Numbered from the stretch's first letter, positions 1 through 8,499 are shown. The stretch: DNA of 10,357 nt from Myxococcaceae bacterium (GCA_018262385.1 JAGSPQ010000034.1:1-10357), one strand, 5' to 3'. Notes: a model not told the origin generated them from the sequence alone. A program made the numbers and translations.

Positions 1-25
1 CGGGGGTCAATACATCCACCGCACG

Positions 26-958
26 ATGGCGACGCCCGATCGATTCTCGCTGCCGCAGCTCGCCGAGAGCGGCCGCAAGCCGGACTGGTTGAAGGTCCGG
101 GTGCCGCACGGCGGCGGATACGAGCGGGTGAAGGCGCTGGTGCGTCGGACGAAGTTGTCGACCGTCTGCGAAGAGGCGCGCTGCCCGAACATCGCCGAGT
201 GCTGGGGCGGCGGCACCGCGACGGTGATGCTGATGGGCGAGGTGTGCACCCGCGCGTGCCGCTTCTGCCACGTGAAGGTCGGCGCTCCGCCTCCGCTCGA
301 TCCGATGGAGCCGGTGAACCTCGCGCTGGCGGTCAAGGAGATGGACCTCGAGTACATCGTGGTCACCTCGGTCAACCGCGACGATCGCCCCGATGGCGGC
401 GCCTCGCACTTCGCCTCGGCGATTCGCGAGCTGAAGACCCAGTCGCCGAAGACCACCGTCGAGGTGCTGATCCCCGACTTTCAGGGGCAGGAAGACGCGC
501 TCGCCCGGGTCGCCGAGGCCCACCCCCACGTGGTGGCCCACAACATCGAGACGGTCGAGCGGCTCACCCCCAAAGTGCGCGATCGGCGCGCGACCTACGC
601 GCAGTCGCTGCGGGTGCTCCAGTACCTCAAGCAGCGGCCCGAGAAGCTCTACACCAAGACCTCGATCATGGTCGGCCTGGGCGAGACGCAGGAAGAGCTC
701 GAGCAGACCTTCAAGGCGTGCCGCGAGGTGGGCGTCGACGTGCTGACCCTCGGCCAGTACCTGCAGCCGTCGCAGTACCACCTGCGGGTCGAGAGCTTCG
801 TCACGCCCGAGAAGTTCGCCGAATACAAGAAGGTGGCGGAGGGCTACGGCTTCCTCTATGTCGCCGCGGGGCCGCTGGTCCGTTCTTCCTACCGGGCGGC
901 AGAGTTCTTCCTGCGTGGACTGATGGAGCGCGAGCGCACCGCGAATGCCAACCCTTAA
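26..958 (+). CDS. lipA: Lipoyl synthase LipA (radical SAM)
   Basis: Lipoyl synthase inserts two sulfur atoms at C6 and C8 of an octanoyl group attached to a lipoyl-domain lysine, using two [4Fe-4S] clusters and S-adenosylmethionine in the cytoplasm. Seen in the 310-residue product: auxiliary-cluster cysteines Cys48, Cys53 and Cys59 (motif CEEARCPNIAEC), the radical SAM triad Cys74, Cys78 and Cys81 (CTRACRFC), and the C-terminal RSSY motif (residues 286-289), whose serine is known in the family to ligate the auxiliary cluster. The cysteine spacing equals that of E. coli LipA (68/73/79 and 94/98/101). Length is close to normal for the family. The ATG at 26 is the first start available, but the frame is open to the window edge and no clear ribosome binding site precedes it, so an upstream start cannot be excluded. 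The end overlaps the E1-beta start by 14 nt, suggesting translational coupling. Confidence 0.96.
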   Translation: MATPDRFSLPQLAESGRKPDWLKVRVPHGGGYERVKALVRRTKLSTVCEEARCPNIAECWGGGTATVMLMGEVCTRACRFCHVKVGAPPPLDPMEPVNLALAVKEMDLEYIVVTSVNRDDRPDGGASHFASAIRELKTQSPKTTVEVLIPDFQGQEDALARVAEAHPHVVAHNIETVERLTPKVRDRRATYAQSLRVLQYLKQRPEKLYTKTSIMVGLGETQEELEQTFKACREVGVDVLTLGQYLQPSQYHLRVESFVTPEKFAEYKKVAEGYGFLYVAAGPLVRSSYRAAEFFLRGLMERERTANANP

Positions 959-1925
959 TCTGCTGCAGGCCGTGAACGACGCGCTGCGCGTCGAGATGCG
1001 CCGTGATCCCCGGACGATCGTGCTGGGCGAAGACGTCGGCAAGTTCGGCGGAGTGTTCCGCGCGACCGCCGGCCTCTACGAGGAGTTCGGGCCGGATCGG
1101 GTGATCGACACTCCGCTGGCCGAGGGCGGGATCATCGGCACCGCGATCGGGATGGCGATGTACGGCCTCAAGCCGGTGCCCGAGATCCAGTTCTCGGACT
1201 TCATCTTTCCCGGCTTCGATCAGATCGTCTCCGAGCTGTGCAAGCTGCGGTACCGATCGGGCGGGCAGTACACCGCGCCGGTGGTGATCCGCACCCCGTT
1301 CGGAGGCGGAATCCGCGGCGGCCACTACCACTCGCAGAGCCCCGAGGCGCTGTTCATCCACCAGGCGGGGCTGAAGGTGGTCGCGCCGAGCAACCCGTAC
1401 GACGCCAAGGGCCTGCTGCTGGCGGCGATGCGGCAGCCGGATCCGATCATCTTCTTCGAGCCCAAGCGGGTGTACCGGGCCTCGAAGGGCGAGGTGCCCG
1501 AGGGCGACTACGAGGTCCCGCTGGGGGTGGCGAAGGTGCTGCGCGAAGGCACCGCGATGACGGTGATCGCCTGGGGCGCGATGGTCCACGAGGCGCTGAT
1601 CGCCGTCGAGAAGGCGGCCGAGGCGGGCATCGACTGCGAGCTGATCGATCTGCGCACCCTGTGGCCGCTGGACATCGACTGCCTCGTCGCCAGCGTCGAG
1701 AAGACCGGCCGGGCGGTGATCGTCCACGAGGCGCCGCGCACCTGCGGCCTGGGCGGAGAGATCTCCTCGCTGATTCAAGAACGGTGCTTCGTGCACCTGC
1801 AGGCGCCGGTGAAGCGGGTCACCGGTTGGGACACGCCGTTCCCGTACACGCTGGAAAACGAATACCTCCCGCTGGCTCCGCGAATCCTGCAAGGGATCGA
1901 GGACACCGCGAAGTTCATCGTCTGA
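945..1925 (+). CDS. bkdA2: Branched-chain-type 2-oxoacid dehydrogenase E1 component, beta subunit
   Basis: Beta subunit of the thiamin-diphosphate-dependent E1 decarboxylase, which pairs with the alpha subunit (3224-4384) as an alpha2-beta2 heterotetramer. The 326-residue length is normal for the family. Seen: VLGEDVG near residue 27; DTPLAEGG with Glu60, matching the glutamate that activates the ThDP aminopyrimidine ring; FSDFIFPGFDQ; the HYHSQSPEA motif (residues 127-135), whose His129 aligns with the active-site histidine of human BCKDH E1-beta; and FFEPK. HSQSPEA plus FFEPK-x-x-YR resembles branched-chain enzymes more than pyruvate dehydrogenases. The substrates would then be the 2-oxo acids of Leu, Ile and Val, giving isovaleryl-, 2-methylbutyryl- and isobutyryl-CoA. 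In myxobacteria isovaleryl-CoA primes iso-branched fatty acids, and the M. xanthus esg locus encodes such an E1. Pyruvate dehydrogenase remains a less likely alternative. The ATG lies inside the lipA 3' end and its ribosome binding site is weak. Confidence 0.93.
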   Translation: MPTLNLLQAVNDALRVEMRRDPRTIVLGEDVGKFGGVFRATAGLYEEFGPDRVIDTPLAEGGIIGTAIGMAMYGLKPVPEIQFSDFIFPGFDQIVSELCKLRYRSGGQYTAPVVIRTPFGGGIRGGHYHSQSPEALFIHQAGLKVVAPSNPYDAKGLLLAAMRQPDPIIFFEPKRVYRASKGEVPEGDYEVPLGVAKVLREGTAMTVIAWGAMVHEALIAVEKAAEAGIDCELIDLRTLWPLDIDCLVASVEKTGRAVIVHEAPRTCGLGGEISSLIQERCFVHLQAPVKRVTGWDTPFPYTLENEYLPLAPRILQGIEDTAKFIV

Positions 1926-1931
1926 AAAGGA
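1926..1931 (+). promoter_or_regulatory. Ribosome binding site of the E2 gene
   Basis: AAAGGA lies 6 nt upstream of the ATG at 1938, directly after the E1-beta stop codon. It is the best Shine-Dalgarno sequence in the operon and fixes the E2 start. Most other genes of the operon lack a strong one, which fits coupled translation there and independent initiation here. Confidence 0.7.
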
Positions 1932-1937
1932 ACGACC

Positions 1938-3221
1938 ATGGCGCTCTACGACTTCAAGCTCCCTGACATCGGCGAAGGCGTCGTCGAGGGCGAGATCGTC
2001 AAGTGGCTGGTGAAGCCGGGCGACGAGATCAAGGAGGACCAGCCGATGGTGGAGGTGATGACCGACAAGGCGACGGTCGTCATTCCCAGCCCCAAGCGCG
2101 GCAGGGTCACCAAGGTCTGGGGGAAGGAAGGCGAGATCGCGAAGGTCCACCACCCGCTGGTGACGCTCGAGATGGGCGAGGGGGGCGGGGGGGCCGAGAA
2201 GGGCAACGGCCACGCGGCGGCGGCCCTCGCTGCGGTGAAGGCCCCGGCGGCCGCCGTCCGCGCTCCGGCTCCAGCTCCGGCGATGCGCGCCGAGGCCAGC
2301 TCGGACAAGGTGCTGGCGACCCCGGTGACGCGGCGGATGGCGCGCGAGCACGGCCTCGACCTGGCGCGGATCTCGGGCACCGGGCCGCAGGGGCGGGTGA
2401 CGAAGGTCGACGTCGAGGCGATGCTCTCGAACGGCGGGGCGGCGGTGAACGGCTCGGCTCCGGCTCAGCGGGCTCCGATCGCGCCAAGCGCTCCGCTGCA
2501 GCTGGTGCGAGGCGACACCCGGGTTCCGATTCGCGGGCTGCGCAAGAAGATCGCCGAGAAGATGGTGAAGTCGAAGTTCACCGCGCCGCACTACACCTTC
2601 GTCGAAGAGATCGACGCGACCGGGTTGGTGGGCGTTCGGGAGCGGCTCAACCTGGCGCTGAAGGCGCAGGGCGACGAGACGAAGGTCTCGTTCCTCCCGT
2701 TCTTCTGCAAGGCGCTGGTCGGCGCGTTCCGCGAGTTTCCGGAAGTGAACTCGAACATGGACGAGGCGACCCAGGAGCTGATCGTCCGCGGCGACTACAA
2801 CGTCGGCATCGCGGCGGCCACCGCGACCGGCTTGACCGTGCCGGTGGTGAAGGGCGTCGATCGGCTCTCGATGAAGGCGCTGGCCGCCGAGATCACCCGG
2901 CTCGGCGCGGCGGCCCGCGACGGCAAGCTCAAGATGGACGAGCTGACCGGCGGCAGCTTCACCATCACCTCGCTCGGCCAGACCGGTGGGCTGTTCGCCA
3001 CTCCGATCATCAACCACCCCGAGGTGGCGATCATGGGCATCCACAAGATGCGCAAGCGTCCGGTGGTGGTCGAGGACGACAAGATCGAGGTGCGGCAGAT
3101 GATGTACCTGTCGTTCTCGTTCGATCACCGGGTGATCGACGGCGCGGTCGGGGCCAACTTCGCCTACGCGGTGATCAAGTACCTGGTGAACCCCGAGCTG
3201 TTGTTCCTCGAGATGGCCTGA
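1938..3221 (+). CDS. bkdB: Dihydrolipoamide acyltransferase E2 (branched-chain type)
   Basis: Core acyltransferase of the 2-oxoacid dehydrogenase complex; it moves the acyl group from E1-bound ThDP through a lipoyl arm to CoA. The 427-residue product shows the standard order. One N-terminal lipoyl domain (about 1-80) carries the acceptor Lys44 in VMTDKATVVIPSP. An Ala/Pro-rich linker (about 95-120) follows. The peripheral subunit-binding domain (about 124-163) reads ATPVTRRMAREHGLDL then SGTGPQGRV. After a second linker comes the catalytic domain (about 193-427), ending with FDHRVIDG, where His397 and the Asp401-Gly402 pair form the HxxxDG active-site motif. The MTDKATV context matches Pseudomonas BkdB-type lipoyl domains rather than the GDKAS-type of enterobacterial pyruvate dehydrogenase. 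There is one lipoyl domain, whereas some bacterial PDH E2 proteins have two or three. It sits 12 nt after E1-beta and 2 nt before E1-alpha. It should be a direct substrate of the LipA and LipB encoded in the same string. Confidence 0.95.
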   Translation: MALYDFKLPDIGEGVVEGEIVKWLVKPGDEIKEDQPMVEVMTDKATVVIPSPKRGRVTKVWGKEGEIAKVHHPLVTLEMGEGGGGAEKGNGHAAAALAAVKAPAAAVRAPAPAPAMRAEASSDKVLATPVTRRMAREHGLDLARISGTGPQGRVTKVDVEAMLSNGGAAVNGSAPAQRAPIAPSAPLQLVRGDTRVPIRGLRKKIAEKMVKSKFTAPHYTFVEEIDATGLVGVRERLNLALKAQGDETKVSFLPFFCKALVGAFREFPEVNSNMDEATQELIVRGDYNVGIAAATATGLTVPVVKGVDRLSMKALAAEITRLGAAARDGKLKMDELTGGSFTITSLGQTGGLFATPIINHPEVAIMGIHKMRKRPVVVEDDKIEVRQMMYLSFSFDHRVIDGAVGANFAYAVIKYLVNPELLFLEMA

Positions 3222-3223
3222 CC

Positions 3224-4384
3224 ATGACCCGCGCGGAGAAGGCGGTCACGAAGGCGAAGGCGGCGAAGCAGAAGCCTGCCGCGGCGGCGAAGAAGAACGG
3301 CTCGAACGGCTCGCACCCGGTGGTCCAGACCGAGGCGAAGGCGACGCTGTCGACCCAGCAGCTGCTCGAGATCTACCGGGCGATGCTGCGGATCCGGGTG
3401 CTCGACGAGCGGATGATGACGCTCCAGCGCCAGGGCCGGATCGGGTTCTACGGCACCTGCTCGGGCCAGGAGGCGGCGACCATCGCCAGCACCTACGCGC
3501 TGCGCGCCAGCGACTGGATCGTGCCGGCACTGCGCGAGGCGGGCGCGATGCTGATGCGCGGCTTTCCTCTCGTGCCCTACATCGCCCAGGTGTTCGGCAA
3601 CTCAGGCGATCTGACCAAGGGCCGGCAGATGCCCTCGCACCAGGCCGGCCGCAGCGTGAACCAGGTCAGCTGGGGCTCGTGCATCGGCTCGCAGCTGCCG
3701 CACGCGGTCGGGATTGCGTTCGCGGCGAAGCTTTCGAAGCACGACACCGTGGCGATGGCGTTCATGGGTGACGGCGCCACCAGCAGCAACGACTTCCACA
3801 CCTCGATGAACTTCGCCGCGGTGTTCAAGGCGCCGGTGGTCTTCGTCTGTCAGAACAACCACTGGTCGATCAGCATCCCGACCCATCGCCAGACGGCGAG
3901 CGAGTCGATCGCGATCAAGGCGGTCGCCTACGGAATGCCGGGCGTGAAGGTCGACGGCAACGATCCCGAGGCGGTCTACGCGGCGTGCGCGGCGGCGGTC
4001 GAGCGGGCGCGCCGAGGCGGAGGGCCGACGCTGGTCGAGTGCGAGACGTACCGGATGGGCGCTCACTCGTCGTCCGACGATCCGACCCGGTACCGCGATC
4101 AGGCCGAGGTCGATCGCTGGAAGCTGCGCGATCCGATCGATCGCACCCGGGCGAAGCTGATCAAGGCGAAGGGGCTGACCGAGGCCAGCGACACCCGGCT
4201 GCGCGCGGACCTGCTGAGCGAGATCAACGCGGCGATCAAGGAAGTCGAAGCGCTGCCCAACCCGCCGAGCTCGACCCTGTTCGAGGACGTGTACGCCGAG
4301 CTGCCCTGGCACCTGCAGCAGCAGCAGCAGGAGTTCGAGGCGGCGCTGAAGCGGGCGGGCGGCGATCTGGGCGGCGGCCACTGA
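3224..4384 (+). CDS. bkdA1: Branched-chain-type 2-oxoacid dehydrogenase E1 component, alpha subunit
   Basis: Alpha subunit of the ThDP-dependent E1 decarboxylase, 386 residues from the ATG two nt after the E2 stop. Seen: the ThDP/Mg motif beginning GDGATSSND (182-190) and closing with CQNNHWS (Asn211-Asn212); GKGRQMPSH-like TKGRQMPSH (131-139); and GAHSSSDDPTRYR (279-291), which matches the active-site loop of branched-chain E1-alpha, where the human enzyme has the catalytic His and regulatory Ser of HHSTSDD. The first ~40 residues are a Lys/Ala-rich tail unlike the conserved core, which starts near LSTQQLLEIYRAM (42-54). The next in-frame ATG is within that core, so the tail is probably translated, although a GTG start near residue 33 is possible. 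The C-terminus has five consecutive glutamines. The gene lies after E2 rather than ahead of E1-beta, an unusual subunit order. Confidence 0.94.
   Translation: MTRAEKAVTKAKAAKQKPAAAAKKNGSNGSHPVVQTEAKATLSTQQLLEIYRAMLRIRVLDERMMTLQRQGRIGFYGTCSGQEAATIASTYALRASDWIVPALREAGAMLMRGFPLVPYIAQVFGNSGDLTKGRQMPSHQAGRSVNQVSWGSCIGSQLPHAVGIAFAAKLSKHDTVAMAFMGDGATSSNDFHTSMNFAAVFKAPVVFVCQNNHWSISIPTHRQTASESIAIKAVAYGMPGVKVDGNDPEAVYAACAAAVERARRGGGPTLVECETYRMGAHSSSDDPTRYRDQAEVDRWKLRDPIDRTRAKLIKAKGLTEASDTRLRADLLSEINAAIKEVEALPNPPSSTLFEDVYAELPWHLQQQQQEFEAALKRAGGDLGGGH
4316..4330 (+). repeat. (CAG)5 microsatellite in E1-alpha
   Basis: Five perfect CAG codons encode Gln365-Gln369 near the C-terminus of E1-alpha, after the conserved core. 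All five codons are identical, so this is a potential slippage site; a change by whole triplets would alter only the glutamine count. No functional role is implied. Confidence 0.75.
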
Positions 4385-4406
4385 TCGGCGTTACACGGTT
4401 CGAACG

Positions 4407-4807
4407 ATGAGTGACGCCCGCCAGTTGCTCGCAGACGCGCAGACCGCCGAGGTCAAAGGCGACAAGGCCGAGGCGATCAAGCTGCTGCGCAAGGTCGCCG
4501 AGATCTACCGCGACAAGCAGCTGGGGACGAAGGCGCTCAAGGTGCTGCGCCACATCCGCCGGCTCGAGGGGGTGGACGAAGCGGCGCACGACGAAGGGGT
4601 GATGCCGTTCGAGACCCAGGTGTTCGAGGGCCCCACGCCTGCCCGGACGATGCCCGAGCGGGGGCCGGTTCTCGCCGACCCGGCGGTCGAAGCGTGGTGC
4701 TCGTTCTGTTGTCGCCCGAACAGCGAGGTGGGCCGGCTGGTCGCCGCTCCGACCGGGACCTTCATCTGCGCCGCCTGCCTCAAGGCCGCCACCGCGATGC
4801 TGCTCAC

Positions 4808-4811
<4 letters not shown>
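4407..4811 (+). CDS. Small protein: TPR-like N-terminus plus ClpX-type C4 zinc finger
   Basis: A 134-residue protein of unknown function. Residues about 3-55 form two amphipathic helical segments resembling a TPR-like hairpin (KGDKAEAIKLLRKVAEIYRD, then KALKVLRHIRRLEG). A linker of about 40 residues rich in Pro and acidic residues follows. Residues 97-128 match the N-terminal zinc-binding domain of ClpX: Cys98-x2-Cys101, then Cys121-x2-Cys124, with the intervening SEVGRLVAAPTGTFIC aligning to the S-x-x-EV-x-x-LIAGP-x-x-x-IC pattern of ClpX. An extra Cys102 replaces the usual glycine. There is no AAA+ domain, so this is not ClpX. In ClpX that domain dimerises and binds adaptors and substrates, so an adaptor or protein-interaction role is possible but is inference only. 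It lies 22 nt after E1-alpha and its stop overlaps the lipB start, so it is very likely co-expressed with the dehydrogenase and lipoylation genes. Confidence 0.85.
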
Positions 4812-5864
<1,053 letters not shown>

Positions 5865-5872
<8 letters not shown>

Positions 5873-5889
5873 CCGGGCGCGGTGCCGCG
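5865..5889. terminator. Possible hairpin between convergent lipB and pepA
   Basis: CGCGGTA at 5865-5871 can pair with TGCCGCG at 5883-5889 (seven pairs including one G-U) around an 11-nt loop. The hairpin covers the lipB stop codon and abuts the pepA stop codon, a sensible place for a bidirectional terminator. There is no T-tract on either side, and such stems arise by chance in GC-rich DNA, so support is weak. Confidence 0.2.
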
Positions 5890-7446
5890 TCAGCCGTTGG
5901 TGGTCTGCTCCAGCTCGTGGGTGCGGCGGCGCACCAGCTCGACCAGGGTGCGCACGCCGACTCCGGTGGCGCCCTTGCCGTGGTAGCCGCGCTCCTTCGG
6001 GCTCTGCGACGGCCCGGCGATGTCGAGGTGGACCCAGGGGGTCTCTCCGACGAACTCCTTGAGGAACATCGCCGCGTTGATCGCTCCGCCCCAGCGCTCG
6101 CCCGAGTTCTTCATGTCGGCGATCTCGCTGCGCAGCGCATCCTTCTGAAGCTCGGTGACCGGCATCCGCCACAGCTCTTCGCCGGCGCCGCGGGCCGCCT
6201 CGAGCAGGCTCCAGACCGCCTGATCGTCTTCGCCGAACGCCCCGACGATGTAGTTGCCCAGCGCGACCATGCAGGCGCCGGTGAGGGTCGCCAGATCCAC
6301 CATCAGCGCCGGCTTGCTCTCGTTGGCCCAGGTGAGGATGTCACCGAGCACCAGCCGCCCTTCGGCGTCGGTGTTGGTGATCTCGACCGTCTTGCCCAGC
6401 CGCGAGACGAGCACGTCGCCCGGGCGGTACGCGGTGCCCGACGGCATGTTCTCGCAAGCGCCCATGTACGCGTGGACGGGGAAGGGCGGCTTGAGCCAGG
6501 CGATCACCGACATCGCTCCGAGGACCGCGGCGGATCCCGCCATGTCGGTCTTCATGTCGACCATTCCGTCGGCGGTCTTGAGCGACAGCCCGCCGGAGTC
6601 GAAGGTGATCGCCTTGCCGACCAGCGCGACCGCGGGGCGCCTGGCGTGCTCGGCATCCTGGGGAACGTACGAGAGGTGGATCAGCCGGGGCTCTTCCTTG
6701 CTGCCCTGGGTGACGCCGATGAACATCCCCATCTTCAGCTCTTCGAGCTTCTTGCGATCGCCCAGCTGGAGGTTGAGGCCGGCCTCCTTCGCCATCCGCT
6801 TCGCTTCTTCCGCCAGGGCGGTCGGCGTCATCGTGCCCGCCGGCTCGTTCACCAGGTCGCGCGCCCAGTTGGTCGCGATGCTCACCCGCCGGGCGAGCTC
6901 GACGATCGGATCGTGGGCCTTCGCCTGCGCCTTGTCCTTCTTCACTCCGTCGGGGAGCAGCAGCGAGACCTTCTCGATCCGCGCGGCGGCCTTCTCTTCC
7001 TTGTTGGTGGTGCGCCAGCGGTCGTACCGGTAGGCACCGAGCTCGAAGCCCTCGACCACCGCCTTCAGCGCCTCCTCTTCCTCGCGGACCACCGGCAGGG
7101 CGAAGGCCAGCGACTTCAGCCGCAGCCGGTTGGCGGCCTTGATCGCGCGGCCACAGGCCAGCCGCAGCACCTCGGGGGTGAAGCGGGTCCGGCTGCCGAG
7201 GCCGAGCAGCAGGATCCGCCCGGCGGCGACCTTGCCGTGGCTGTGGATCAGCAGCGACTGCTCGACCTTGCCCTTGAAGCCTTCCTGGGCGGCGGACTTG
7301 AGGATCAGCCCGCGCAGCTTCTTGTCGCAGGAGACGAGCGCTTTCGGCTGCTTCTTCTTGTCGGTCAGCTCGTTGTCGAAGAGGGGGACGATGAGGAGAT
7401 CAGCGCGCGCGCGCGAGGCATCGCCCGAAGCAAAGGAGAAGTTCAT
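5890..7446 (-). CDS. pepA: Leucyl aminopeptidase, M17 family (cytosol aminopeptidase)
   Basis: Two-metal aminopeptidase that removes N-terminal residues from peptides; family members are usually cytoplasmic hexamers. The 518-residue product has the variable N-terminal domain (about 1-180) and the conserved catalytic domain (about 185-518). Seen: Lys278 and Asp283 in VGKAITFDSGG, Lys290 in SLK, Asp301 in KTDMAG, and the family signature NTDAEGRL (358-365) with Asp360, Glu362 and Arg364. These equal E. coli PepA Lys270, Asp275, Lys282, Asp293, Asp352, Glu354 and Arg356 with a constant offset of 8, so all metal-binding and catalytic residues are present. The first Gly of the usual VGKGITFDSGG is Ala here. 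The start at 7446 (MNFSF) is chosen because a GAAGGA lies upstream and the 24-residue extension to an ATG at 7518 is Arg-rich and does not resemble the family. No signal peptide is seen. It may also bind DNA, as E. coli PepA does, but nothing here shows it. Confidence 0.95.
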   Translation of the reverse strand: MNFSFASGDASRARADLLIVPLFDNELTDKKKQPKALVSCDKKLRGLILKSAAQEGFKGKVEQSLLIHSHGKVAAGRILLLGLGSRTRFTPEVLRLACGRAIKAANRLRLKSLAFALPVVREEEEALKAVVEGFELGAYRYDRWRTTNKEEKAAARIEKVSLLLPDGVKKDKAQAKAHDPIVELARRVSIATNWARDLVNEPAGTMTPTALAEEAKRMAKEAGLNLQLGDRKKLEELKMGMFIGVTQGSKEEPRLIHLSYVPQDAEHARRPAVALVGKAITFDSGGLSLKTADGMVDMKTDMAGSAAVLGAMSVIAWLKPPFPVHAYMGACENMPSGTAYRPGDVLVSRLGKTVEITNTDAEGRLVLGDILTWANESKPALMVDLATLTGACMVALGNYIVGAFGEDDQAVWSLLEAARGAGEELWRMPVTELQKDALRSEIADMKNSGERWGGAINAAMFLKEFVGETPWVHLDIAGPSQSPKERGYHGKGATGVGVRTLVELVRRRTHELEQTTNG

Positions 7447-7535
7447 GGTTGGGGTACGTCCTTCAGGATGATGAGAAAAAGCCGCCCGGATGGTAGCCAA
7501 GCGCCGCCGAAGGGCCACAAGATTCCCCGCTCAAC
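7447..7535. promoter_or_regulatory. Divergent intergenic region between pepA and the phospholipase-like gene
   Basis: This 89-nt spacer should hold promoters for both divergent genes. On the - strand GAAGGA (7459-7464) lies 12 nt before the pepA ATG, a longer spacing than ideal. Also on the - strand, TACCAT (7490-7495) is a passable -10 element with TTGTGG about 19 nt upstream, a poor spacing. On the + strand no convincing -10/-35 or Shine-Dalgarno is seen before 7536. No operator-like palindrome is evident. Confidence 0.3.
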
Positions 7536-8453
7536 ATGCCCGCGCTGCTCCTGCACTTGACCGCCGTCGACCGCCTGGCCGCCCACGCCAGCACCTTGCC
7601 CCCCGAGTTCGCCCGGGCGATTGGCGAGGATCTCGAGTACGCCCGCTTCGGCGCCGCGCTCCCGGACCTGCCCTGGTTCGGGGGGCTGGTGGTCGGGTTC
7701 CAGGCCTGGCACGGCCGCAGCGAGGCGCCCCACTTCAGCCGGCTGTTGCGCGAGAAGGCCCCGGTCGCCTTCGGGCTGAAGGCCGCCGAGCTGGTCGCCA
7801 ACGGGGCGCTGGTCGGCACCGAGGCCGGGCTGGCTTTCCTCGCCGGGTACTTGACCCAGGTCTGCGTCTCGCGGGCGCTCGAGCCGATCGCCGCCCGACT
7901 GACCGTCAGCCATCGCCAGCAGGGGGAGAGCGAGACTGCCTGCCGGCAACGGATCGAGTGGACCTGGTCGCTGTTCTACCTGGAGGAGCTGCACGGGGGC
8001 GCCACCGTCGCCACCACCGCCATCCGCGCCCGGCTGCAGATTCGCAAGGCGAGCGGCCCCCGGGGAATCGGCCGGGGGATGTACGAGCTGATGCGGGTGA
8101 GCTCGAACGAGGCGCTCGCCGAGGCGCCGACCAAGGCGCAGGTCGACGGCTGGGTGCGGGGGCTGTACCTGTTCTCGCTCGCGCTCAGCAGTCCGCTGGG
8201 ACGGCTGAAGGCGCTGCCGGCGGCGCGGCTGTCGGTGCGAGAGCTCTACCGGGCGCCGGGGCTCGACGTGTGGAGCGCGGTCGAGGCCGGCCTGGCCCGC
8301 ACCCGAATCGCCCTGACGGTGCTCGGGGGGATGATTCGCCGCGGCAGCTTCACTGCCCGATCCCGGGCCCGGTTCCTCGAGGTGTTGCCCGAGGGCTCGC
8401 CGGCGGCGAATCCGATCTTCCCCGAGCTGCAGGCGCAGCCCGCGGCTTCCTGA
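7536..8453 (+). CDS. Zinc-dependent phospholipase C-like protein with altered metal motif
   Basis: A 305-residue protein that appears related to the zinc-dependent phospholipase C family (Pfam Zn_dep_PLPC-like). Seen: an early LLHLTAVDRL with His7, the family-like FGAALPDLPWF with Asp44, APHFSRLL with His66, and GYLTQVCVSRALEPI (104-118). In active members the last segment typically reads GYL-x-H-x3-D-x3-H-P. Here the three ligand positions are Gln108, Ser112 and Glu116, so the metal site looks degenerate. The second half (about 135-305) is mostly helical with no motif I recognise. There is no signal peptide, unlike secreted phospholipases C, so it is probably cytoplasmic. The start at 7536 has no clear ribosome binding site. 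It is divergent from pepA and convergent with the lipoprotein gene, so it appears to be a single-gene unit. The family assignment is by motif resemblance only; the protein could instead be an unrelated helical hypothetical. Confidence 0.75.
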   Translation: MPALLLHLTAVDRLAAHASTLPPEFARAIGEDLEYARFGAALPDLPWFGGLVVGFQAWHGRSEAPHFSRLLREKAPVAFGLKAAELVANGALVGTEAGLAFLAGYLTQVCVSRALEPIAARLTVSHRQQGESETACRQRIEWTWSLFYLEELHGGATVATTAIRARLQIRKASGPRGIGRGMYELMRVSSNEALAEAPTKAQVDGWVRGLYLFSLALSSPLGRLKALPAARLSVRELYRAPGLDVWSAVEAGLARTRIALTVLGGMIRRGSFTARSRARFLEVLPEGSPAANPIFPELQAQPAAS

Positions 8454-8499
8454 ACCTTCACCGCGCGGCGCAAGCGACTGCTGCCGCCCAGCGGGTTCA
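8451..8499. terminator. Inverted repeat spanning the convergent stop codons
   Basis: TGAACC (8451-8456) and GGTTCA (8494-8499) form a 6-bp outer stem that includes the stop codons of both convergent genes. GCGGC (8465-8469) and GCCGC (8483-8487) form an inner 5-bp stem with a 13-nt loop. The symmetric position suits a bidirectional terminator, but there is no T-tract and the stems are short. Confidence 0.25.

Noticed and set aside
801..3128. A 775-codon open frame on the - strand opposite lipA, E1-beta and E2
   Set aside because: It lies antisense to three well-supported genes. Its product is Arg/His/Leu/Asp-rich low-complexity sequence typical of shadow frames in GC-rich DNA, and no domain is recognisable.
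2003..3223. Upstream extension of the E1-alpha frame through the E2 gene
   Set aside because: The extension is Gly/Arg/Asp-rich shadow sequence overlapping E2. The family-like protein starts at the ATG at 3224, two nt after the E2 stop.
3602..4381. A 259-codon - strand open frame opposite E1-alpha
   Set aside because: It is antisense to the ThDP-binding core of E1-alpha, and its Arg/Leu-rich product has no domain.
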